Positions 8,840-17,787 of a stretch of 64,000 bases of DNA are shown here, in pieces. The position numbers were made by a program, and so were the translations under genes. Location of the stretch: contig JACJYU010000001.1 of assembly GCA_020635915.1 (NCBI GenBank), positions 2,394,501 through 2,458,500 on the forward strand. The letters are read 5' to 3'. Positions within the stretch are counted from its first letter, which is position 1. Each line of letters starts with the position of its first letter. Below the pieces are notes generated by a model. The model was not told the DNA's origin, ran no database searches, and saw nothing but the letters and a program-made list of their open reading frames with translations. Source of the stretch: Flammeovirgaceae bacterium. Lineage in GTDB: Bacteria > Bacteroidota > Bacteroidia > Cytophagales > Cyclobacteriaceae.

Positions 8840-10273
8840 ATGATCAATAAGTTTAAAATTGTTTATTTCCTGCTTTCCCTTTCCATTGTACTGACTTTGT
8901 TGAGCGGCATCATCACCTACTACAATGGCCTTCAGAACAAAGAGGTGGTAAATGCCATGATCCACGCCTATAACGTCATCCATCAAAGTGAAAAGGTAGA
9001 GTCGTCATTGCGGGATATGGAGACCGGCCAGCGGGGCTTTTCCATCACCAATGACAGCACCTACCTCGAACCGTATTTGATTGGCAAGGCCAACATTAAA
9101 TTGTACCTCGATACCCTGACCTCCCTGGTGGGGGACGACCCCAGGCAACTGCTGCTCCTTGAAAACCACATCAAGCCATCGGCCGCGCTCAAGGAAGCCA
9201 TTACGGACAGCACCATTTTCTTGTTCCAAAACCAGGGACTGCAATCGGCCGTGCACATTGTATCCAACAATGAAGGCAAGGCGGTAATGGATACCGTCCG
9301 GTTGTTGATGGCAGACGTGGCGCAACTGGAAGGGTCCCTTTTGGCCACCCGTACTTCCAGGTGGAACGACATCAAGTACTGGGAGGATGCCATACGGTTT
9401 TCCAGCTTTGGCCTTATCGGGCTCACCTCGTTTATCGCCCTGATAAGCCTGAGGAAGAAAAGCAGGGAGAACAAAAGGCTCCTGCGTTCCCTGGAAAAAA
9501 TGAACGAGGGGCTGGAAACCAAAGTGACGCAACGAACACAGGAACTTAAAAACGAGCGCGACAAGATCACGAAGCTAAACGAAGAGCTAAAAGCGCTCAA
9601 CCAGGAGAAGGACCACTTTATCAGCGTGGCCTCGCACGACCTGAAGGCCCCGGTAATCGGGATACAAAGATTGGTGGAGGTCATGCGGATGCAAAAGGAA
9701 AACCCGCCCAAGACGCTGGAATACCTTTCTTATATCGAAGAGTCGTGCCAGGGCTTGCAACGGCTCATTACCAATTTGTTGGACATTAACAAAATCGAAC
9801 AAGGCCTGTTCGTTATTGACAAGGCCATGATTGAAGCCCAGCCGTTTATCACAAAACTGTTAAAGCCTTTTGAAACGCTTGCCGAACTGAAAAGGATAAA
9901 AATCGAAGCCGGCAGCAAAGTGAAGGAAATATATACGGATGAAGATGTGCTGAAGCGGATACTGGACAACCTGGTGTCCAACGCCATTAAATTTTCCCGG
10001 CCTGACAGCAAAATTTCATTAAGCCTTTTTGCGGAGGATGGCAAATTGATTGTAAAAGTGGAGGACCAGGGCATCGGTATAAAAAGTGATGAACTGGCAT
10101 TTGTTTTCACGAAGTTTTCAAAATTGAGCAACAAGCCTACGGGCGGGGAAGGGTCCACAGGACTGGGCCTGGCCATTGTGAAGGAACTGGTGGGACGGCT
10201 GGGCGGTGAAGTTTCCATTGCCAGCAAGCCACAGGCAGGCACAACAGTGACCCTTGTTTTTCCGCAGCCGTAG
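8840..10273 (+). CDS. Sensor histidine kinase with CHASE3 sensor domain
   Basis: 477 residues. Two membrane segments (about 8-28 and 186-204) flank an extracytoplasmic CHASE3-like helical domain that contains the characteristic ETGQRGFSIT. A coiled-coil linker (about 205-255) leads to the HisKA helix with the phospho-acceptor H266 (SHDLKAP), then the ATPase domain with N box (NLVSNAIKFS), G1 (DQGIGI) and G2 (GSTGLGLAIV). No response regulator gene is adjacent, so the partner is unknown. The ligand of the CHASE3 domain cannot be told. Confidence 0.92.
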   Translation: MINKFKIVYFLLSLSIVLTLLSGIITYYNGLQNKEVVNAMIHAYNVIHQSEKVESSLRDMETGQRGFSITNDSTYLEPYLIGKANIKLYLDTLTSLVGDDPRQLLLLENHIKPSAALKEAITDSTIFLFQNQGLQSAVHIVSNNEGKAVMDTVRLLMADVAQLEGSLLATRTSRWNDIKYWEDAIRFSSFGLIGLTSFIALISLRKKSRENKRLLRSLEKMNEGLETKVTQRTQELKNERDKITKLNEELKALNQEKDHFISVASHDLKAPVIGIQRLVEVMRMQKENPPKTLEYLSYIEESCQGLQRLITNLLDINKIEQGLFVIDKAMIEAQPFITKLLKPFETLAELKRIKIEAGSKVKEIYTDEDVLKRILDNLVSNAIKFSRPDSKISLSLFAEDGKLIVKVEDQGIGIKSDELAFVFTKFSKLSNKPTGGEGSTGLGLAIVKELVGRLGGEVSIASKPQAGTTVTLVFPQP

Positions 10274-10320
10274 GGCCTTATCGCGGCCCCATGCAAACAG
10301 GGTGCCGGCCAGGTGCGGTA

Positions 10321-10725
10321 TTAAACCAACGGGTGGTTGCTTTTAAACAATACTTTCCCCAATGAATATTTTCCGCTGCCCGTTAAGGCGATACACAGGC
10401 TGATGACCAAGTAAAGGAGCGCTTTTTCCTTTGTTCCAAAGGGGTCGTCCGCATGCCTTAAAAATGCTGCCGTGGCCATAGTGAAGGCAACAAAAAGGGC
10501 GGCCGGCCTGGTGAACAGCCCCAGGGCCACCAACAGCCCGCCCAGGAATTCGGACAGCCCGGCCATCCAGCCAAAAAAGTAGGGTAGTGGAAACCCCAAT
10601 TTTTCCACCCCGCCAATGAAGCCCTCAGAGGGCGGCAGTTTTCCCAGCCCATGGCCAAAAGCAATAAAAAGGCCTGACCCTGCCCTTAGCAATAATAACC
10701 CCGCATCGCTGAATATTTTGTTCAT
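10321..10725 (-). CDS. DoxX family membrane protein
   Basis: 134 residues, four predicted membrane helices. The helix 1 region (LLLRAGSGLFIAFGHGLGKL) and the stretch SEFLGGLLVALGLFTRPAAL match the DoxX/SURF4-like fold. Members are linked to quinone-associated or thiosulfate-related redox functions in some organisms, but most are uncharacterised. It stands alone, converging with the histidine kinase on its left. Confidence 0.85.
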   Translation of the reverse strand: MNKIFSDAGLLLLRAGSGLFIAFGHGLGKLPPSEGFIGGVEKLGFPLPYFFGWMAGLSEFLGGLLVALGLFTRPAALFVAFTMATAAFLRHADDPFGTKEKALLYLVISLCIALTGSGKYSLGKVLFKSNHPLV

Positions 10726-10860
10726 TCCCGTGCCTGTTGTTTGAAGTAAACTTTGAAATTGGGGATCTGGGCATTATCCTCCCAATATTATTGTATGAAC
10801 GGTTTTAAATTCCCCTGGAATGGACCGGGTTGTTAACGAAATGTCAAAAAACCCGATAGC

Positions 10861-12498
10861 CTATTTAACAAGTTTCTTGTTTTGGGTTTCCTGTGCCAGT
10901 TTAATCGCCTCGTACAGGTTGACCAGCCCTCCTGTACTGCTCAGTTCGCTAAACTCCACTTCACCACCGCCACCCGGCAGGGTGGTTTTTAAATGGTCGA
11001 ATTTTCGGGTGGACTGCCGTATGATTTCCCTGACCTCCAAAGCCGATAGCCGGGGGAAATAGGACATGATGACCGCGGCCACCCCGGCTGCCACCGGGCT
11101 CGCCATGCTGGTGCCGTCCATTTCTTTGTATTCGTTGTGGGGAAGGGTAGAGTAAATCTTTACGCCAGGCGCAAAGAGGTCAACAGACTTTTTTCCATAG
11201 TTGGAAAAGCTGCCCACAAGGTCCTTGTCGGCCCCCCATGACGAGGCGCCCACCTCAAGCCAGGCCTTGGCCTCCGACCCGTCCAGGTAATACCGGGTGG
11301 GGAAGTTTTTTTCCACATCGGTATTTTCCGATTCGTTGCCAGCGGCATGGACCAGGAGCACCCCTTTCTGCATGGCGTATTTTACCGCCTTGTCCACCAC
11401 TTCCTTTCTGGGGGAAAGGGATTTTCCGAAACTCATGTTGATGACCTGTGCGCCATTGTCCACTGCGTAAAGGATCGCATTGGCCACGTCCTTGTCCCGC
11501 TCGTCCCCATTGGGCACTGCCCGCACGGACATGACTTTTACGTTGTCAGCGATCCCCTTTATGCCGATGCCATTGTTCCTGTCGGCCGCTATAATGCCGG
11601 CCACGTGGGTGCCGTGCATAGGGTCCGGGCCTTTTACATCGTTGTTGCCATACCCCTTTTCATAAGGGTCGCTAAAGTTGTCCCCCACGATAGGGCGTGG
11701 GTCAAAATTTTCGTTGTAGCCATAGTCGACCACCTGTTGAAAATGGTCTGCGGCTTCTTTGAGTTGCGACAGGAATTCTTCCATGCTGTTGTCCGGACCG
11801 ATGTTCCTGTAGATGTTGAGCACAAATCCCTTTGCAAAAAGCAGGTTCGGCTCGGAAGATTCAAAACCCTGGACCAGCTCCTGGGAAAGGGTGTCCGTCA
11901 TCAACAGGGCCTTGAGCGTGTCCACGCTGGCCCTTACGTTTTGGTAAAGGCCATGGTAGAGCTCGTACTGTTCTTTGTTTTTTGCCAGCAGCTTTTCAAA
12001 CTTGCCCTTGACCTTCAGGTAATCCTGGTAGGCCTCCCTTTCTTTTTTAGGGATTTTTTTTTCGTCAACGCCCTCAAACTGTTTTTTGAGCTTTACGTAG
12101 GTGCGGGTCAGTTCGTCCGTGTCCTGGTTGACGTTGCCGTCTTTTCCACCGATAAAATTCCAGCCGTGCACGTCATCGATGTAGCCGTTGTTGTCATCGT
12201 CAATCCCGTTGTCCGGGATTTCACCTTCATTGGTCCATATTACACTGCGAAGGTCCTCGTGGTCAATGTCGATGCCCGAGTCGATTATCGCAACGATGAC
12301 CGTGCGTGAAGGTTGGCCTTTCAAAAGGGTTTGGTAAGCCTTTTCGGCACTTATGCCCTGCACGTGGTCGGTTTCAGGGTCTTTCAAATGCCAGTCCTTG
12401 GGGATGGCCGTGCTGTCATATTGCTGCGAATGGGCCTGAAGTACGGCCAGGGAACAAAATATGGATAAAAACAGGCATTTTATTACGCGGGAAGCCAT
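10861..12498 (-). CDS. Secreted subtilisin-like serine peptidase (S8) with a long insertion
   Basis: 545 residues with a signal peptide (cleavage near AHSQ). The catalytic triad is D73 (IIDSGIDIDHEDL), H295 (MHGTHVAGI) and S464 (GTSMASPVA); N388 of HAAGNES is the oxyanion residue. D and H are separated by about 220 residues, against roughly 30 in subtilisin: residues about 115-285 form a charged, largely helical insertion (for example KKIPKKEREAYQDYLKVKGK). No separate propeptide or C-terminal sorting domain is obvious. Likely exported and acting on proteins in the periplasm or outside. Confidence 0.9.
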   Translation of the reverse strand: MASRVIKCLFLSIFCSLAVLQAHSQQYDSTAIPKDWHLKDPETDHVQGISAEKAYQTLLKGQPSRTVIVAIIDSGIDIDHEDLRSVIWTNEGEIPDNGIDDDNNGYIDDVHGWNFIGGKDGNVNQDTDELTRTYVKLKKQFEGVDEKKIPKKEREAYQDYLKVKGKFEKLLAKNKEQYELYHGLYQNVRASVDTLKALLMTDTLSQELVQGFESSEPNLLFAKGFVLNIYRNIGPDNSMEEFLSQLKEAADHFQQVVDYGYNENFDPRPIVGDNFSDPYEKGYGNNDVKGPDPMHGTHVAGIIAADRNNGIGIKGIADNVKVMSVRAVPNGDERDKDVANAILYAVDNGAQVINMSFGKSLSPRKEVVDKAVKYAMQKGVLLVHAAGNESENTDVEKNFPTRYYLDGSEAKAWLEVGASSWGADKDLVGSFSNYGKKSVDLFAPGVKIYSTLPHNEYKEMDGTSMASPVAAGVAAVIMSYFPRLSALEVREIIRQSTRKFDHLKTTLPGGGGEVEFSELSSTGGLVNLYEAIKLAQETQNKKLVK

Positions 12499-12557
12499 AG
12501 GTCAACTTTGTTTTAAATATAACGGGAAAGTGCCAATAGGGTGCCAGTTATTGTTTT

Positions 12558-12586
12558 TTTGGCCTTTTTTCTTTTTTCAGGCCAAA
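12558..12586. repeat. Short inverted repeat with T-rich loop
   Basis: TTTGGCC (12558-12564) pairs with GGCCAAA (12580-12586) around a T-rich 15-base loop. It lies upstream of the subtilase start (minus strand) and of the small plus-strand frame. No role is evident. The rest of 12499-12695 shows nothing recognisable. Confidence 0.3.
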
Positions 12587-12695
12587 TAATTCCGGCAAAA
12601 AGCATGTGGATATTACCCCTGTTATCTGCCGGGGGCTATTACTGAACTTATTTCCCCCGTTTTTTGAAACTTTACCATGGAAAACAAAAACGGCT

Positions 12696-12830
12696 ATGTT
12701 CCATATCTTCTTTTTGTCTGTGGTGCTTTTTTTTGTGATGTTTTTTTCCCTGGCGGCAAAGTATATCAGGCAAACACACGGCAGCCCAGTGGAAAAGGGC
12801 AAGTGGGTGTGGTACAATGCAGCCCATTGA
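12696..12830 (+). CDS. Possible 44-residue single-pass membrane protein
   Basis: A short frame starting MFHIFFLSVVLFFVMFFSLA gives one hydrophobic helix followed by a short polar, basic tail ending in WVWYNAAH. The helix-plus-tail layout resembles real small membrane proteins, but there is no strong ribosome binding site and no recognised homolog. It lies in a 427-base gap between the subtilase and the tRNA genes in which nothing else looks coding. Confidence 0.3.
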   Translation: MFHIFFLSVVLFFVMFFSLAAKYIRQTHGSPVEKGKWVWYNAAH

Positions 12831-12862
12831 CCACTACCGGCACGTTCCTCAAAACCTTAACA

Positions 12863-12886
12863 GGCCTGCCCGCTGCGGGCTAGGCC
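12863..12886 (-). terminator. GC-rich palindrome downstream of the tRNA-Leu pair
   Basis: GGCCT-G-CCCGC pairs with GCGGG-C-AGGCC with one bulged base, an 11-bp GC-rich stem about 40 bases past the tRNA 3' end on the minus strand. The following T-run is weak, so termination is an inference. Confidence 0.4.
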
Positions 12887-12925
12887 GGGTGCCGGATGCA
12901 AAGAAAGCGTACCCAAAACCTGATG

Positions 12926-13007
12926 TGCCGAAGGCGGGACTCGAACCCGCATGTCTCGCGACACACGCCTCTGAAACGTGCGTGTCTACCAATTTCACCA
13001 CTTCGGC
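12926..13007 (-). tRNA. tRNA-Leu (anticodon CAG)
   Basis: Acceptor stem GCCGAAG/CTTCGGC with discriminator A; D arm GTGAAATTGGTAGA typical of leucine tRNAs; anticodon stem CACGT/GCGTG around loop TTCAGAG; long class II variable arm (TGTC-GCGA-GACA); T arm GGGTTCGAGTCCC. The CCA end is not encoded. It is read together with the second tRNA-Leu 32 bases upstream. Confidence 0.95.
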
Positions 13008-13039
13008 ATTGGAAATGAACGATGGGCCTTTTTCCATGG

Positions 13040-13122
13040 TGCCCAGGACTGGATTCGAACCAGCACACCTTAACGGCACTACCCCCTCAAAGTAGCGTGT
13101 CTACCAATTTCACCACCTGGGC
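13040..13122 (-). tRNA. tRNA-Leu (anticodon GAG)
   Basis: Acceptor stem GCCCAGG/CCTGGGC with discriminator A; D arm identical in core to its neighbour; anticodon stem CTACT/GGTAG around loop TTGAGGG, giving anticodon GAG; class II variable arm and T arm TGGTTCGAATCCA are present. CCA is not encoded. First gene of a two-tRNA transcript with its own clear promoter. Confidence 0.95.
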
Positions 13123-13166
13123 ATTCTACAATCAATAAGGGAAAATTGCCACGTTTGGCAAGGGGG

Positions 13167-13197
13167 CAAAAATAGAAAGGTTTTAAAACTTTAACAA
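13167..13197 (-). promoter_or_regulatory. Bacteroidota-type promoter of the tRNA-Leu pair
   Basis: On the minus strand TTG (13197-13195), exactly 20 bases, then TATTTTTG (13174-13167), a perfect TAnnTTTG -7 element. The predicted start site is about 35-40 bases before the first tRNA. Confidence 0.8.
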
Positions 13198-13201
13198 TCG
13201 C

Positions 13202-13651
13202 TCAGCCCTCCAGTTTTTTCTTCCCCAGTTTCTTCAACAAGTAGGCCTGCACCTGCCGGTAATTGGAGTATTCCCTCAACCCCAAATTCAATTTGAAATT
13301 GTCGTCAAAACGTATTTCCAATTCCTTAAAAGTGGAGTTTTTTCCCGTCTTCACGATGGATTCGCGCCACCCTGTCACCCGGGCGAGAGGGTAATCCTTT
13401 TTCCTGTTCCGCACGGGGTACCGGATGCCAATCCGGCCATTTCCCAATTCAATCACCTTGTAATTGACAAATACCCTAACCATGAGGAACAGGGAAAGTG
13501 GGGCCAGCACGATCAATATCAGGTAGGTGTACCAGGCCGGGTGTTGGTCCGAAACAAGCCCTACCAGGCTCATCCCCACCAATACCCAGGAGATGGCGAT
13601 AAAAAGGCCGAAGGAAAACAGGGTGCTGTTCAGGGGTTTGGAAACGGTCAA
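13202..13651 (-). CDS. Two-helix membrane protein with PH-like domain
   Basis: 149 residues if translated from the TTG at 13651 (TTG-ACC-GTT-TCC). Two membrane segments (about residues 10-35 and 42-65) are followed by a compact beta-rich region resembling bacterial PH domains (YKVIELGNGRIGIRYPV onward) and a basic C terminus. The frame is open further upstream to 13915, but that part looks non-coding, and a TAnnTTTG element at 13684-13677 sits inside it, which favours the later start. Function unknown. Confidence 0.6.
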   Translation of the reverse strand: MTVSKPLNSTLFSFGLFIAISWVLVGMSLVGLVSDQHPAWYTYLILIVLAPLSLFLMVRVFVNYKVIELGNGRIGIRYPVRNRKKDYPLARVTGWRESIVKTGKNSTFKELEIRFDDNFKLNLGLREYSNYRQVQAYLLKKLGKKKLEG

Positions 13652-13676
13652 TGTGGCAAATTTTTTTTGAGCAGGG

Positions 13677-13684
13677 CAAAGATA
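13677..13684 (-). promoter_or_regulatory. -7 element (TATCTTTG) before the PH-like gene
   Basis: Perfect TAnnTTTG match 25 bases before the proposed TTG start. No good TTG lies 19-21 bases upstream, so only the -7 half is supported. Confidence 0.45.
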
Positions 13685-13931
13685 GGGCTTTACCCTGTTC
13701 CTTTGCCCGGATAAGGGAACCGCAGGCCTGGTTTTCATCCTACGGACATCTGTCACGCATGCCAGGCGCCCCCTTTCATTTTTATTTGTGCAACTTGCCC
13801 GCGGGCGAACACCAAAATGGGGGAAGCCGGCAGGGGACGTATAGTAAAATGGCCATGGCCGAATTTTTTGCCTACCTACTCCGTTTTCCAGGCAATTCCA
13901 TTTACTTGAAACCATTTAAGGAACTTAATAT

Positions 13932-14555
13932 ATGACTACCATTCCAGAGGCCACCCTTATTGGCCCACAGCTTTTGGCCCGGTTGGCCGAGGAGGGCACG
14001 GTCAGGACTTTTGGCCCGGAGGCCGTGATCATTGACGAAAACGACTATATCCGGAGCATCCCCATAGTACTTTCGGGGTCCATCAAGGTCCTTAAGATTG
14101 ACGAGGACGCCAAAGAGGTGTTGTTGTATTACATCAAACCTGGCGAAAGCTGCGTGATGTCTTTTTTGGGCGCCACCTGCAACCAAACGAGCAAAATCAA
14201 GGCCATCGTGGAGGAAAAGGCGGAAGTATTGATGTTGCCCATCCACAAGTCCTTTGAACTTATCAAGGACAATCCCGCCTGGCTGGAATATATTTTTCAA
14301 TTGTACAACAGAAGGTTTGAGGAGTTGCTGGAAGTTGTCAACTCGGTGGTGTTCCAGCATGTGGACGACCGGTTGTGGGCATTGCTGAAGAAAAAAGTGA
14401 AAATGCTCCGGTCCAACGACATTGCCATTACCCATCAACAACTGGCGGACGAACTGGGCACGGCACGGGAGGTAGTCTCACGGCTGCTAAAACAGTTGGA
14501 AAGGGCCGGCCAGGTCAGGCTTTATCGCAGTAGGATTATCGTATTGGAAAAATAA
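13932..14555 (+). CDS. Crp/Fnr family transcriptional regulator
   Basis: 207 residues. The N-terminal cyclic-nucleotide-binding-like barrel spans about residues 25-120 (SGSIKVLKIDEDAKEVLLYY), followed by the long dimer helix and a winged helix-turn-helix (ITHQQLADELGTAREVVSRL) near residues 155-180. The cAMP-binding arginine/serine signature is not preserved and no iron-sulfur cysteine cluster is present, so the effector is unknown. It is transcribed alone and converges with an EamA transporter. Confidence 0.9.
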   Translation: MTTIPEATLIGPQLLARLAEEGTVRTFGPEAVIIDENDYIRSIPIVLSGSIKVLKIDEDAKEVLLYYIKPGESCVMSFLGATCNQTSKIKAIVEEKAEVLMLPIHKSFELIKDNPAWLEYIFQLYNRRFEELLEVVNSVVFQHVDDRLWALLKKKVKMLRSNDIAITHQQLADELGTAREVVSRLLKQLERAGQVRLYRSRIIVLEK

Positions 14556-14571
14556 GGGCCACCACATGCCA

Positions 14572-15480
14572 CTACGGACGCCTGTTGCCCTTGCCCAGCA
14601 ATACCAACAGGACCCCCACCACGATGATGGCCGAACTCACCACCTGGATGGCCAGTACCGCTTCGTTGAGGATCAGGGCGGCAAAAAGTGCGCTGAAGAC
14701 CGGAAGGGTATTGTAAATGGTGGCGGCTTTTGTGGAGCCAATGTCCACAATGGACCTGTTCCAGAGGTAATATGAAATGATGGAGGGGCCAATGCCAATG
14801 TACACAAACTGCAGGATGGACGAGGTGGTAAATTCCAATGGCCTGGCGGTGCCCACCCATTCCACTATAAAAAAAGGCACCAACATGAACACGCCCAGTA
14901 GGAAGGTGGCCGCCAGGAAAGACAGGTTTCCAATGGCGGGGTCCTTCTTTTTCAACATTACGGAGTAAAAGGCAAAGATGCCGGCAGCGCCTGCCATCAG
15001 CACGTCACCTTTGTTGAACTCCAGTTCAAGGATTTTTTGAGGGTTTCCCTTGGAAAGCAAAGAGAACAGCCCCAGGAGGAGGATGGCAAACCCCAGGGCT
15101 TGCTTGCCTGTGATGGCCTCCTTGAATAGCAGCCAATTGAGAAGGACCACGTACAAAGGGGCCGTGATGGCAAAGAGGGAAAGGTTGAAGGCCGAGGTGG
15201 TATGTGCGGCCAGGTAAATCAAAGTGTTGAACACGGTAACGCCCGTAAAAGACATGAGCACCATTAGCCGCCATTGCCGGGCCATCGCGTTGAAGTCGCG
15301 CCTCAAATGGGGCAGTGCAAACGGAAGGACGGCCACCGTGGCAATGGACCACCTAAAGAAAGAGATCGAAACCGGGGAAAAGGAGCCGTTCAGGTCCCTG
15401 GCCACTATAAAATTGCCAGACCATATCATGGTGGCCATTAATGCCAATATGTATCCCGAATGTACCTGGTGGCCTCTCAT
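14572..15480 (-). CDS. EamA/DMT-family transporter
   Basis: 302 residues from the ATG at 15480 (MRGHQVHSGYILALM), ten predicted membrane helices in two EamA repeats (first about 10-135, second about 150-290). The family exports metabolites such as amino acids; substrate cannot be assigned. The frame is open to 15552 but the extra residues are not membrane-like. A second EamA gene, not closely similar, lies at 51826. Confidence 0.85.
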   Translation of the reverse strand: MRGHQVHSGYILALMATMIWSGNFIVARDLNGSFSPVSISFFRWSIATVAVLPFALPHLRRDFNAMARQWRLMVLMSFTGVTVFNTLIYLAAHTTSAFNLSLFAITAPLYVVLLNWLLFKEAITGKQALGFAILLLGLFSLLSKGNPQKILELEFNKGDVLMAGAAGIFAFYSVMLKKKDPAIGNLSFLAATFLLGVFMLVPFFIVEWVGTARPLEFTTSSILQFVYIGIGPSIISYYLWNRSIVDIGSTKAATIYNTLPVFSALFAALILNEAVLAIQVVSSAIIVVGVLLVLLGKGNRRP

Positions 15481-15639
15481 CGACAAGGGTAAAAATGCCA
15501 AAGATGGGCAATAATGCCATGAACCAAAATTGTGTCGAAAATGGGCGGGCAAAACGATAATTACAATTAAATTTCTATTTGTAACCTTTTCCCGCCCGCC
15601 CGGTAACCAGGGTGGAAACAGACTCGAACCAAAGGCTTA

Positions 15640-16179
15640 ATGACTGACGAGCAGATAATGGAGGCCGTTAAAGACGGTGATCTGGAGCAGGCTTCCATTC
15701 TCTATGCGCGTTACCATAAGCGCATATTTAATTTTCTTGCCCGGATGTGCTTTGACCGCTCCCAGGCCGAAGATTTGACCCAGAATGTTTTTTTGAGGCT
15801 GCTCAAGTACAGGGGGACATATAAAGTGGGCAAGGCGTTTCAGCCCTGGATTTACCAAATGGCTCGGAATGCCTTCTCCGACCATTACCAGGCGCACAAA
15901 AACAGGAACAACCAGTTTGTGGACGTACAACAGGTGGCCAACAGGGCAACATCGGCACAGGAGGATATGGAACAAGTGGAAAAAGAGAAGCTGTTGGACC
16001 GGTCAATGGCGATGCTTAGTGAAGACCACAGGGAGCTTTTGATACTTACCCGGTACCAGCGCATGAAATATGAAGAGGTGGCACTGGTAATGGGCACCTC
16101 GGTGGCCAATATAAAAGTGAGGGTGCACCGTGCCATTTCAAAATTAAGGGAGCATTATTTTCAACTCGAACAACTTTAG
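15640..16179 (+). CDS. ECF sigma factor heading an envelope operon
   Basis: 179 residues. Region 2 motifs (DRSQAEDLTQNVFLRLLKY, then FQPWIYQMARNAFSDHY) and region 4 (ALVMGTSVANIKVRVHRAI) are clear. The stop codon is 2 bases before the next start, where a membrane anti-sigma candidate begins; together with three secreted DUF4097-like genes this makes a five-gene same-strand run. The sigma factor probably drives the operon and is held by its neighbour until an envelope signal arrives (inference from arrangement). Confidence 0.92.
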   Translation: MTDEQIMEAVKDGDLEQASILYARYHKRIFNFLARMCFDRSQAEDLTQNVFLRLLKYRGTYKVGKAFQPWIYQMARNAFSDHYQAHKNRNNQFVDVQQVANRATSAQEDMEQVEKEKLLDRSMAMLSEDHRELLILTRYQRMKYEEVALVMGTSVANIKVRVHRAISKLREHYFQLEQL

Positions 16180-16181
16180 CC

Positions 16182-16952
16182 ATGGAAAAGGAAAAACTGG
16201 AATCATTGCTTATCGACTATATCGATGGGGGCCTTACTGCCGCGGCCCGGGCCGAGGTGGAGCAACTGTTGTCTACAGACAAAGCAGCGATGCAATTGTA
16301 CAAGGAGTTGAAAGAGGTAACCCTGGCGATGCAGGAAGCCCCCTCCCTGGATAGGGAAGCCGGGCATGAAAGAATATTTGAAGCCAATGTAAAGAAGGAG
16401 TTGGCCGCCTGGTACCCAAGCCGTGTTTTCCTGAGGCCGGTGTTCTATCGCGTGGCCGCGGCCATTGCCCTGGTGATAGCGGGGCTGGCCGGTGGCTATT
16501 GGCTACATAAGGGCAACCAAAACGCAAGGGAACTGGCCGCCTTGAGAAAGGAAGTGGAGGAAACCAAACAAACCATGATGGCCATGCTCAGCGATGGCCA
16601 ATCGGCCAGCCGGAGGATGCAGGGCGTGAATGTGGCCTTTACCCTTTCGGCCCCGGATGATGATGTTGTCAATGCATTGGGGAAGGCCATGATGTCCGAC
16701 CCCAACACCAACGTTAGGCTGGCGGCCCTTGACGCCCTTGGCCAATTTGCACATGAGCCATCCATAAGGAAAATGCTAGTCAGGTCGTTGTCGTCACAGG
16801 ACGACCCAATGGTGCAGATAGCCCTCATTCAGTTGCTGGTAGGCCTGAAAGAGAAAGCGGTGATCACCGACCTGGAGAAGATAATCAAAAGCGATGATGC
16901 CATGGATGCGGTGAAAGACGAAGCCTATACAGGGATATTGAAACTTTCTTAG
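16182..16952 (+). CDS. Membrane anti-sigma-like protein with C-terminal HEAT repeats
   Basis: 256 residues. The N-terminal 60 residues (LIDYIDGGLTAAARAEVEQL) resemble the anti-sigma helical domain but lack the HxxxCxxC zinc motif. One membrane helix lies near residues 86-106 (VAAAIALVIAGLAGGYWL), then a short coiled coil and, in the periplasmic half, HEAT-type repeats (LAALDALGQFA, then MVQIALIQLLVGL). Position directly after the sigma gene supports an anti-sigma role; the HEAT part may be the sensor that contacts the secreted proteins encoded downstream. Confidence 0.75.
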   Translation: MEKEKLESLLIDYIDGGLTAAARAEVEQLLSTDKAAMQLYKELKEVTLAMQEAPSLDREAGHERIFEANVKKELAAWYPSRVFLRPVFYRVAAAIALVIAGLAGGYWLHKGNQNARELAALRKEVEETKQTMMAMLSDGQSASRRMQGVNVAFTLSAPDDDVVNALGKAMMSDPNTNVRLAALDALGQFAHEPSIRKMLVRSLSSQDDPMVQIALIQLLVGLKEKAVITDLEKIIKSDDAMDAVKDEAYTGILKLS

Positions 16953-16996
16953 TAACCTTTTTGGTGGGGGCAGGTAAATCGAAATAAAAATAGAAA

Positions 16997-17752
16997 ATGA
17001 AAGAACTACTGATTGTAATTGCCTTGGTCCCGTGGATGGCCAGGGCACAGGAATTTAAAATAGCAAAAAACAGCGGCAGGCTGGAGGTTCATTTGGGGCG
17101 TGTTTCCTTCGAAGGTTACAATGGCAGCGAAATCGTGATCTCTTCGGAAAATGATAACGGCCGCAAAGACGAACGGGCGGAAGGCCTGAGGGCAATAAAT
17201 GGTTTGGGACTGGCCGATAATACCGGGCTTGGGATCAACGTGGAGGAAAAGCCCGGGGCGGTAATCGTGCGGCAGCTAAAAAAAATCAAGGCCCCGGAAA
17301 TAAAAATAATGGTGCCGAAGGGCGTCATCGTTTCGTTCCAGCACGACTCCCAATACGCAGGAACGGTGGAATTTAAAAACATGGAAAATGAAATTGAAGT
17401 GGCCGCGCAGTACAACAGTGTGGAATTGGAAAATGTTACCGGCCCGATGACGGTGAAATCCATTTATGGCCATGTGGAGGCCGATTTCAGGTCGGCCATC
17501 AAAAGCCCTATATCCATTGTTTCCGTGTATGGGTATGTGGATGTTGCCCTTCCGGAAACCACCAGGGCCAACCTGAAGATGGATACCCGCTATGGCGAAA
17601 TATTTGTTTCCCCTGATCTGAAATTTGAGGTAAATGCCGAAGCGGGCATGGTGAAGTACAGCGACAGGGTACAGGGAAAATTAAATGGGGGAGGCGACCT
17701 GAACATTGACCTTAGCAGCAACTATGGTAAAATATACCTGAGGAAAAAATAA
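16997..17752 (+). CDS. Secreted DUF4097-like beta-helix protein, copy 1
   Basis: 251 residues; signal peptide with cleavage near MARAQ. The mature part is a series of short beta-strand repeats (TVEFKNMENEIEVAAQYNSV, then GHVEADFRSA) typical of DUF4097/DUF4098 adhesin-like proteins. It is clearly similar to copy 2: both share the AKNxGxL opening, the GLRAIxGLGLxDNTGLG block and the ending YLRK. Third gene of the sigma-led operon, 44 bases after the anti-sigma gene. Function unknown; likely periplasmic or surface. Confidence 0.75.
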   Translation: MKELLIVIALVPWMARAQEFKIAKNSGRLEVHLGRVSFEGYNGSEIVISSENDNGRKDERAEGLRAINGLGLADNTGLGINVEEKPGAVIVRQLKKIKAPEIKIMVPKGVIVSFQHDSQYAGTVEFKNMENEIEVAAQYNSVELENVTGPMTVKSIYGHVEADFRSAIKSPISIVSVYGYVDVALPETTRANLKMDTRYGEIFVSPDLKFEVNAEAGMVKYSDRVQGKLNGGGDLNIDLSSNYGKIYLRKK

Positions 17753-17787
17753 AAATGGACAATGATCGGATCAAAATGCATATAAAA

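Noticed and set aside
11347..12309. 320-residue plus-strand open frame
   Set aside because: It is the antisense of the subtilase gene; its protein is Val/Phe/His-rich, typical of a shadow frame, with no domain.
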